Shown here: in pieces, positions 16,030 to 20,933 of the stretch
How the letters are laid out: every line of letters begins with the position of its first letter
Position numbering within the stretch: the stretch's first letter is position 1
Source of the DNA: a virus
DNA: 20,933 nucleotides
Reading direction: 5' to 3' (one strand)
Virus record (IMG/VR): IMGVR_UViG_3300034190_001592
Span: 1 to 20,933 of that record
Notes under the pieces: generated by a model
What the model saw: the letters and a program-made list of their open reading frames with translations, nothing else
The model's database searches: none
Told to the model about the DNA's origin: nothing
Program-made: the position numbers and the translations under genes

Positions 16030-17985
16030 ATGTATACTGCGCAAACAGAATGGAATAGTCCTACTTCTTTTCCAGACTTAAAAGACCATAAGTATATTGC
16101 AATAGATTTAGAAACAAGAGATCCAGGTTTAAAATCAAAAGGTTCTGGTGCATTAATTGGAGAAGGTGAGATAGTAGGTATTGCAGTAGCTGTTGAAGGT
16201 TGGTCTGGGTATTATTCTTTTGGTCATTTAGAACAAAATCATTTTGATGAAGTTAGTGTTATGAGTTGGATTAAAGATGTATGTGCTTTACCTGCTACAA
16301 AATTATTTCACAATGCAATGTATGATGTTTGTTGGTTAAAAGCATATGGAGTTAAGATTAATGGACACATTGTAGATACAATGGTGATGGCAGCATTGGT
16401 TGATGAGAACAAATTTTCATACTCATTGAACAGCGTTTCATATGAATGGTTGGGCGAAGTTAAAGATGAAACAGCATTAAAAGAAGCTGCAGCTAAAGCT
16501 GGTGTTGATCCAAAAGCTGAGATGTGGAAACTACCTGATATGTTTGTTGGTGCTTACGCAGAAAAAGATGCAGAACTAACTTTAAAATTGTTTAAAAAAT
16601 TATCTGTTGAGATTAAAAAACAAAATCTTACAAATGTATTTGATCTTGAAACGCAATTGTTTCCATGTTTAATTGATATGAAGATTAAAGGCGTTCGAGT
16701 GGACGTTGAAAAAGCTCATAAATTGAAGCAGCAATTAGCATCACAAGAAGAAAACTTACTCCTAGAAATAAAAAAAGAAACCAACCTAGAACCTCAAATA
16801 TGGGCTGCAAGAAGTATCGCCAAAGTCTTTGATAAATTAGATTTACCTTACGAAAGAACTGCAAAATCAAAAGCACCATCCTTTACTAAAAATTTTCTTC
16901 AAGAACATAAACATCCTATTGTTAATAAAATTGCAAAAGCAAGAGAGATAAACAAAGCACATACTACATTTATAGATACAATTATCAAGTACCAACATAA
17001 AGGTAGAATACATGCAGACATTAATCCTATTAGAGGTGAAGGTGGTGGGACTGTAACAGGTAGGTTTTCATATTCTAATCCAAACCTCCAACAAATACCA
17101 GCAAGAAACAAGCAGCTGGGGCCAATGATACGATCATTGTTTATACCCGAAGAAAAACATACTTGGGGTTGTTTTGATTACTCACAACAAGAACCAAGAC
17201 TAGTTGTACACTATGCAGCATCAAGTCAAAAACTTCGTGATGAAGAAGAGGTAAAAAAAATTGTAGATGAGTTTAATAACAATGAAGTAGACTTTCATCA
17301 AACTGTAGCAGACATGGCAGATATATCTAGAACACAAGCTAAAACAATTAATCTTGGACTATTTTATGGTATGGGTAAAGCAAAACTTCAAGCGGAATTA
17401 GGTCTGTCTACAAAAGATGAAGCAGAAAAATTATTTAATAAATACCATGATCGTGTTCCTTTTGTTAAAGATTTAATGAACAACACTTCAAAAGATGGTT
17501 CAGCATTAGGATATATTAGAACTTTACTTGGAAGAAAATGTAGATTTGATAAGTGGGAATTAAATGAATACAATCCTGGAGTTTTTAGTCCACCTATGAC
17601 TGAGGCAGAGGCAAGAGAAGCTTCTGTTATTAAACAAAAAACAAAAGAAATAGAAAGACAAAAATACAAAATAGAATTAGGCGAGATTACAGAAGATCAA
17701 ATTTTAAAAAATATAAAACCAAATATAAGAAGAGCATTTACTTACAAAGCACTAAACAAATTAATACAAGGGTCAGCAGCAGATATGACTAAACAAGCAA
17801 TGCTAAACCTATATCGAGAAGGTATTGTGCCACACATACAGATACATGATGAACTTGATATTTCTGTAGAATCACCACAGCAAGCTAAAAAAATTATTGA
17901 GATTATGGAAGAAGCTGTTACACTAAAGATCCCCAACAAAGTTGATTATGAATCAGGAAATAACTGGGGAGAAATAAATGGATAA
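16030..17985 (+). CDS. polA: Family A DNA polymerase with 3'-5' exonuclease
   Basis: This 651-residue replicative polymerase has both domains. Proofreading exonuclease: Exo I with D26 and E28 (AIDLET), Exo II HNAMYD (94-99) with D99, and Exo III YAEKD (176-180) with D180; all acidic residues are present. Polymerase: motif A DYSQQE (383-388), motif B R434-x3-K438-x3-L442-x3-Y446, and motif C HDE (606-608). There is no 5'-3' exonuclease domain, as is usual for phage PolA. At the position of E. coli Phe762 there is Leu442 (codon ctt). Surveys of marine viral PolA link that residue to replication speed and lifestyle. It follows DUF3310 with no gap and is the main replicative enzyme of the module. 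Confidence 0.96.
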   Translation: MYTAQTEWNSPTSFPDLKDHKYIAIDLETRDPGLKSKGSGALIGEGEIVGIAVAVEGWSGYYSFGHLEQNHFDEVSVMSWIKDVCALPATKLFHNAMYDVCWLKAYGVKINGHIVDTMVMAALVDENKFSYSLNSVSYEWLGEVKDETALKEAAAKAGVDPKAEMWKLPDMFVGAYAEKDAELTLKLFKKLSVEIKKQNLTNVFDLETQLFPCLIDMKIKGVRVDVEKAHKLKQQLASQEENLLLEIKKETNLEPQIWAARSIAKVFDKLDLPYERTAKSKAPSFTKNFLQEHKHPIVNKIAKAREINKAHTTFIDTIIKYQHKGRIHADINPIRGEGGGTVTGRFSYSNPNLQQIPARNKQLGPMIRSLFIPEEKHTWGCFDYSQQEPRLVVHYAASSQKLRDEEEVKKIVDEFNNNEVDFHQTVADMADISRTQAKTINLGLFYGMGKAKLQAELGLSTKDEAEKLFNKYHDRVPFVKDLMNNTSKDGSALGYIRTLLGRKCRFDKWELNEYNPGVFSPPMTEAEAREASVIKQKTKEIERQKYKIELGEITEDQILKNIKPNIRRAFTYKALNKLIQGSAADMTKQAMLNLYREGIVPHIQIHDELDISVESPQQAKKIIEIMEEAVTLKIPNKVDYESGNNWGEING

Positions 17986-17990
17986 TTATT

Positions 17991-18641
17991 ATGGCATATT
18001 TAAATGCAAACATACCGCCAATCTATGCACAAATAAGAAAGGAGTATCTATATGACAATAAAAAACATCATGGAGAAGTTGAAGATTGTATTGTCTTTGG
18101 TATTAGCTGTATTACAGGAAGGGCTATACTATGGCACGCAATTATGGAAAACGGTGCAGTCTTTTATCGTTTGCCAATTACGGCTTTTATTCAACGTGAT
18201 TATGAACCATCAACTGTTCCCACTAAGAGACTTGATGAATTGGAACTTTGGAATAGCTTTAGTTATTACCCTGCTGTTACTACTTATGATATCTTAAGTG
18301 GTCAACACGGTAAGTATATAGGAAAAGATAAGAAATGGCATCATGGTAATTACCTCTTTACCGTTGACTTTGCACATCCAGAGAGTAATATAGTCGACAC
18401 CGAACATTCGGAAATACCGCACGAACATAAGTGCGCTCACATTATTGCTTTAGACGATGGCAATTTTGCAGCACAACCTAACAATAGAATTATATGGGAC
18501 TTACCTTCTTTTACAGTAAAGAACAACATCCCTGATTGGAAGGTACAGACATCAGAGTGGAACGTAGAAGATTCTGGTAAATGGCAAACTGAAGACACGG
18601 ATAAATTTTTCTACGAAATAGAGGAGAAGAAAAATGATTAA
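17991..18641 (+). CDS. Conserved marine-phage protein of unknown function
   Basis: This is a 216-residue soluble protein. Recognisable blocks are KEYLYDNKKHHGEVEDC (about 18-34), GISCITGRAILWHAIMENGA (about 37-56) followed by RLPITAFI, a central LELWNSFSYYPAVT, and HKCAHIIALDDGNFAAQPNN near 147-166. I recall this as a gene found repeatedly beside replication genes in uncultured marine phages, always without a function. The start at 17991 lacks a good Shine-Dalgarno, but no later in-frame start keeps the N-terminal block. It probably depends on coupling to the polymerase, whose stop is five bases away. A strong AAAGGAG inside it (18038-18044) precedes an out-of-frame ATG. Confidence 0.8.
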   Translation: MAYLNANIPPIYAQIRKEYLYDNKKHHGEVEDCIVFGISCITGRAILWHAIMENGAVFYRLPITAFIQRDYEPSTVPTKRLDELELWNSFSYYPAVTTYDILSGQHGKYIGKDKKWHHGNYLFTVDFAHPESNIVDTEHSEIPHEHKCAHIIALDDGNFAAQPNNRIIWDLPSFTVKNNIPDWKVQTSEWNVEDSGKWQTEDTDKFFYEIEEKKND

Positions 18642-18714
18642 AAAATGGATTGTAAGACCAATTAGAAAAGTTTGGGATTGGTTAACAAATATTGTTAAAA
18701 GCTGGATTGGTTAA
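18634..18714 (+). CDS. 26-residue Trp-rich cationic amphipathic peptide
   Basis: A very short gene starts inside the end of the one before, 8 bases ahead of its last base. GAGGAGAAG sits just upstream, giving a good ribosome site. The 26-residue product has four tryptophans (W5, W14, W16, W24), six Lys or Arg and one Asp (net about +5), with hydrophobic and basic residues alternating as in an amphipathic helix. It has no charged-free stretch long enough for a classic transmembrane helix. The composition resembles membrane-active cationic peptides, so a membrane or lysis-related role is possible. That function is inference. The next gene begins two bases after its stop. Confidence 0.55.
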   Translation: MIKKWIVRPIRKVWDWLTNIVKSWIG

Positions 18715-18715
18715 T

Positions 18716-18856
18716 ATGAGTAAATGTGAAGATTGTAAACACGATTGTCATTGTGAAGATATTTCACATATCGACATTTGTGAATGCACTAAATGTATTT
18801 GTAGTACAAAAGACGAAGACAAGACATGGGAAAACGAGGTTGTATACGAAAAATAA
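18716..18856 (+). CDS. 46-residue eight-cysteine putative metal-binding protein
   Basis: This small protein carries eight cysteines between residues 4 and 29 in the order C-x2-C-x3-C-x-C-x8-C-x-C-x2-C-x-C, plus three nearby histidines (H9, H12, H18). An acidic, unstructured-looking tail follows (about 30-46). The spacing, with three CxC pairs and two CxxC pairs, resembles metallothioneins or tightly folded Zn or Fe-S mini-proteins more than a single zinc ribbon. There is no signal peptide, so a cytoplasmic location and metal binding are more likely than disulfides. It begins two bases after the Trp-rich peptide, with only a weak ribosome site, suggesting translational coupling. A reading frame with this cysteine pattern is unlikely to be accidental. 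Confidence 0.65.
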   Translation: MSKCEDCKHDCHCEDISHIDICECTKCICSTKDEDKTWENEVVYEK

Positions 18857-18870
18857 TGGAGATAAGCAAA

Positions 18871-19560
18871 ATGAATTATTATTTTACAGGTATATTAATT
18901 ATCTTAATGAGTTTGTTAGCGTTTTGTGTAAAGCCAGGTTATTCTGCAGAAACACAATCGAACGTAAGTGGGAGTAACACAAGTATTGAAGGTGGGTACA
19001 CTGGTGGAGCAACAACATATCAATCCGGATCATCATCTAACACAACAACAAACTCTACATCTAATTCTAATATAAGATCAGCACCACCAACAGCGTCATC
19101 TCCATCATACAATTCTATGACACAAGATGTATGTGCAGTAGGTGGATCACTTGGTGTACAGACATTTGGACTAGGAATTAGCGGCGGGAAACATTTTATA
19201 GATAAAAATTGTGAAAGATTAAAATTAGCAAGAATATTAAATGACTTCGGCATGCGTGTAGCAGCCGTGGCTATTCTCTGCCAAGATGAACGCGTATTTG
19301 AAAGCATGATTTCTGCGGGCACTGTCTGTCCAATCGACGGCAAAATTGGAGCTGAGGCTATGGCATTGTGGGCTAAATATGGTCATGAAAGACCAGACTA
19401 TAATACATATATGAAACGTGTTAAAGACAGAGAAAAAGCTGATAAAAAAGCAGAAAAATTAAGATTAAAAGAAGAAGCTAAAATGACAAAAGAATTTGAA
19501 AAAGTAGATAAAGATATTAAAATAGAAATTATACCGTTAAAGAAACCTAATGTTAGATAG
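18871..19560 (+). CDS. Secreted conserved phage protein with four mature cysteines
   Basis: I chose the ATG at 18871 (229 residues) because it gives a clean Sec signal peptide and has GGAG nine bases before it; an upstream in-frame ATG at 18826 would bury the signal. The signal has a hydrophobic core at about 6-18 and probable cleavage after A26. C19 is not in a lipobox. The mature protein has a Ser/Thr/Asn-rich low-complexity stretch (30-82), then a globular core with C88, C114, C137 and C153 (contains VGGSLGVQTFGLGISGG and CERLKLARILNDFGMRVAAVA), then a Lys/Glu coiled coil (about 183-215). I recall the core as recurrent in marine phages, function unknown. Two disulfides in the periplasm are plausible. 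Its end overlaps the next gene by 11 bases. Confidence 0.8.
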   Translation: MNYYFTGILIILMSLLAFCVKPGYSAETQSNVSGSNTSIEGGYTGGATTYQSGSSSNTTTNSTSNSNIRSAPPTASSPSYNSMTQDVCAVGGSLGVQTFGLGISGGKHFIDKNCERLKLARILNDFGMRVAAVAILCQDERVFESMISAGTVCPIDGKIGAEAMALWAKYGHERPDYNTYMKRVKDREKADKKAEKLRLKEEAKMTKEFEKVDKDIKIEIIPLKKPNVR

Positions 19561-19669
19561 ATTTTTATATAATGCGTTTGGTAAATTAGATGATTTATGT
19601 GAATGGATAGCTAACAAATTAGCTGGACCAAGATGTAAATGTGGCAAGAAAAAGAAAAAGGATGCCTAG
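19550..19669 (+). CDS. 39-residue small protein with CxC and poly-Lys tail
   Basis: A short gene overlaps the end of the secreted-protein gene by 11 bases and the next gene by 8. Residues 1-25 could form an amphipathic helix (LYNAFGKLDDLCEWIANKL). The C terminus has C29-K-C31 followed by five consecutive lysines (33-37). C17, C29 and C31 could bind metal. No good Shine-Dalgarno is visible; translation by coupling is likely. The function is unknown. Support comes from the overlaps on both sides and from the ordered composition, not from homology. Confidence 0.5.
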   Translation: MLDRFLYNAFGKLDDLCEWIANKLAGPRCKCGKKKKKDA

Positions 19670-19784
19670 ACCTGTGCGTAAATGGATAGTAAGATTAAGA
19701 ATGTGGTATGCAGATATAAGAGGACATCACGGCAAACGATGGGATTATGAACCTTCTAAATATTACATGAGGAAAAAGAAATGA
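19662..19784 (+). CDS. 40-residue Arg/Lys-rich small protein
   Basis: This tiny, strongly basic gene product has more than a dozen Lys/Arg and three Trp (W8, W15, W27), with a PRP start, a GHHGKRWDYEPSKYY segment and a KKK end. It overlaps the genes on both sides (8 bases with the one before; ATGA with the one after). AAAAAGG abuts its ATG, which is an awkward spacing for a ribosome site. It could bind nucleic acid or membranes. The function is unknown. Confidence 0.45.
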   Translation: MPRPVRKWIVRLRMWYADIRGHHGKRWDYEPSKYYMRKKK

Positions 19785-20146
19785 AGATATCAGAAAATAC
19801 ATCTGTAAGTATGCCTATGAAAAATATGATTGGTATCATTATAGCTGTTGCTATGGGTGTCTTTGCATACACAGAAGTTACAGCTAGACTAACATCGTTA
19901 GAAACATCACGTGAACTGTTCCAAGCAGATTTACTGAAAAAGAGTGAACAAAAACCAACAGACCAAGAACAGTTCATGTTAATAGAGTCTTTGTATGGTG
20001 ATGTAGAAAAATTAATTACAAATCAAGAACAAAATATGACTAACAAAGTTAATATAGAATTTCTTAAAACGCAACTAGAAAAAGCTTTAGCTGACGTAGA
20101 ACAGTTAAAAGATAAGGTTAGACAAAATGGCAACGGGACGCATTAA
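19781..20146 (+). CDS. Membrane-anchored coiled-coil protein (i-spanin-like topology)
   Basis: This is a 121-residue protein. One transmembrane helix lies at about 16-31 after a short N terminus with one basic residue just before it (K14). Long charged helices with heptad spacing follow (about 34-55 and 68-115). It would sit in the inner membrane with its coiled coil facing the periplasm. This is the topology of phage inner-membrane spanins (Rz) and of several other small phage membrane proteins. No embedded or adjacent lipoprotein partner (o-spanin) with a lipobox is visible, so the spanin assignment is weak. GAGG lies 8 bases upstream, and the start overlaps the stop before (ATGA). Confidence 0.75.
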   Translation: MKISENTSVSMPMKNMIGIIIAVAMGVFAYTEVTARLTSLETSRELFQADLLKKSEQKPTDQEQFMLIESLYGDVEKLITNQEQNMTNKVNIEFLKTQLEKALADVEQLKDKVRQNGNGTH

Positions 20147-20297
20147 TAGACAAATTATAGATTACATCGAATCGATGGAGAAAAAAACAAAACAAATGAA
20201 ATTTGTAAAAGATTTAAAAAAAGAAGTTGAAACTGGCAAGCATGGTACACAAAAATATGTACTAAAGCAAGGGGTCAACAAAGGTAAAACAGTATGA
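20127..20297 (+). CDS. 56-residue Lys-rich small protein
   Basis: This small gene overlaps the end of the coiled-coil protein by 20 bases and the next start by ATGA. The product is basic (many Lys), with an N-terminal helix (RINRQIIDYIESMEKK), a middle KFVKDLKKEVETGKHG and a Lys-rich tail. AAGG is about 10 bases before the ATG. No membrane segment or catalytic motif is seen. The function is unknown; nucleic-acid contact is possible from its charge. Confidence 0.5.
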   Translation: MATGRINRQIIDYIESMEKKTKQMKFVKDLKKEVETGKHGTQKYVLKQGVNKGKTV

Positions 20298-20503
20298 TTG
20301 AAACAGTTATAGCATTGTTGATGATTGTTAATGGCGAGATAAAAGAACATAGAATACAAGATGGTATGTCACAATGTTTAAAAGGTAAACGTGTTGCAAT
20401 GAGAGATGCAAAAACACATATAGAATATCAATGTATAAAATCTAAAGCAGAAACAGAAATATATTTAGGTGAAAAATCAATTGTAACACTTATATTAAAA
20501 TGA
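20294..20503 (+). CDS. 69-residue conserved small phage protein
   Basis: The N terminus (MIETVIALLMIVNG) is hydrophobic but short, and could be a buried strand or a weak membrane anchor. The remainder is a small alpha/beta-looking domain with C28 and C47, GKRVAMRDA and a hydrophobic end. I recall similar small genes in marine phages, without a known function. AAAGG lies nine bases before its ATG. It is joined to its neighbours by ATGA-type overlaps at both ends. Confidence 0.7.
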   Translation: MIETVIALLMIVNGEIKEHRIQDGMSQCLKGKRVAMRDAKTHIEYQCIKSKAETEIYLGEKSIVTLILK

Positions 20504-20933
20504 AATGGTTATACGCATTTTTAATACTAACATTAATTATACTTTCAGTTAAAGCAGAAGACGATACTGCAACATCAATAAATATATTACCAAACGCAGG
20601 CACAACATCCTCTAACATGGATAACTTTGATCTAGATGGTGTACAATCTGGATCTACAGGTGCATTAAATAATAATTCTACACACAATGGTTTTACAATT
20701 ACCTGCCCAACACAAGTTAATAATGCGTGTGGTACAGCGTTTAATGGTGAGCTAGAAGCAAGTTATCAGATGAAAGTAAGTGCAGATGGCACATTAGTTG
20801 GCATAGACGGCGTTGAAGCTAGTACAACTTACACTTCAACACAAAAAAAATTAGATGGTGGAATACAATTAAATTCATATTTTTCAATACAAAACTGTGA
20901 AGATGGTAATAGTTCTTATAGCTGTGGTCAATC
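20500..20933 (+). CDS. Secreted protein, partial at the window end
   Basis: The gene starts at the ATG at 20500, overlapping the stop of the gene before, and is open to the last base, giving 144 residues so far. A Sec signal peptide is clear: a basic start (MKW), a hydrophobic core at about 4-16, and V-K-A before probable cleavage after residue 19. The mature part is rich in Asn, Thr, Ser and Gly, with C69, C77, C133 and C142 (pairs spaced by 8-9 residues), consistent with beta-rich, disulfide-bonded periplasmic or surface protein. No Shine-Dalgarno is visible, so it probably relies on coupling. It is not similar by eye to the other secreted protein except in composition. The function is unknown. 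Confidence 0.75.
   Translation, partial: MKWLYAFLILTLIILSVKAEDDTATSINILPNAGTTSSNMDNFDLDGVQSGSTGALNNNSTHNGFTITCPTQVNNACGTAFNGELEASYQMKVSADGTLVGIDGVEASTTYTSTQKKLDGGIQLNSYFSIQNCEDGNSSYSCGQ

Noticed and set aside
18871-18960. Lipoprotein signal (C19) in the 229-residue secreted protein
   Set aside because: The residues before C19 are L-A-F, and Phe at -1 does not fit a lipobox; ordinary signal peptidase cleavage after A26 is more likely.
18726-18977. 83-codon plus-strand frame across the Cys-rich protein and the secreted-protein start
   Set aside because: It is out of frame with two better-supported genes and has no ribosome site; it looks like a shadow.
1-20933. tRNA genes, CRISPR array, insertion sequence or integrase
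   Set aside because: No cloverleaf, regularly spaced repeats, transposase or integrase motifs were seen on reading; the long coding regions leave little space for them.

Overview
The window looks like about 21 kb of an AT-rich, double-stranded DNA, tailed-phage genome, probably from a marine phage infecting a low-GC alphaproteobacterium (pelagiphage / uncultured marine phage type). The evidence is the tight head-to-tail gene packing with ATGA, TAATG and longer overlaps, a large internal-virion-like protein, a phage-type replication module, a DUF3310 protein, and several proteins whose sequence style (Gly-motif virion proteins, conserved genes of unknown role) I associate with uncultured marine phages. 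GC looks close to one third by eye. The host assignment is inference. No integrase, tRNA, rRNA, CRISPR array or insertion sequence was seen.

Layout. (1) 1-9525, plus strand: a late/virion operon. It holds two small Gly-motif proteins, an Ala/Gln-rich protein, a 424-residue protein that also carries Gly motifs, a 1513-residue putative internal/ejection protein, a 593-residue acidic protein with a basic C-terminal domain, and a 65-residue XhlA-like membrane protein. (2) 9552-10997, minus strand: a SNF2-like superfamily II helicase alone on the opposite strand, separated from the virion operon by a shared convergent hairpin. (3) 11015-11048: a palindromic divergent promoter region whose two predicted promoters physically overlap, so only one can be used at a time; the rightward one would give a leaderless mRNA. 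(4) 11051-18641, plus strand: the replication operon, with three conserved genes of unknown or loosely assigned role, a GC-rich hairpin, an archaeo-eukaryotic-type (AEP) primase with a putative four-cysteine metal site, a UvrD-like superfamily I helicase, DUF3310, a family A DNA polymerase with a 3'-5' exonuclease domain and Leu at the '762' position, and one more conserved unknown. (5) 18634 to the end: nine small, overlapping genes. They include a 26-residue Trp-rich cationic peptide, a 46-residue protein with eight cysteines, two proteins with Sec signal peptides, a membrane-anchored coiled-coil protein and several tiny basic proteins. The last gene runs off the window.

How it works together (inference): primase, PolA and two non-hexameric helicases would form the replication machinery, transcribed by host RNA polymerase from the divergent promoter. 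The left block builds the virion. The right block of tiny, secreted or membrane-active products is the least explained part and the best place to look for host-interaction or lysis functions. The most distinctive signals are the mutually exclusive palindromic promoter with a leaderless start, the Leu-762 polymerase, the primase cysteine set, the eight-cysteine mini-protein and the Trp-rich mini-peptide.
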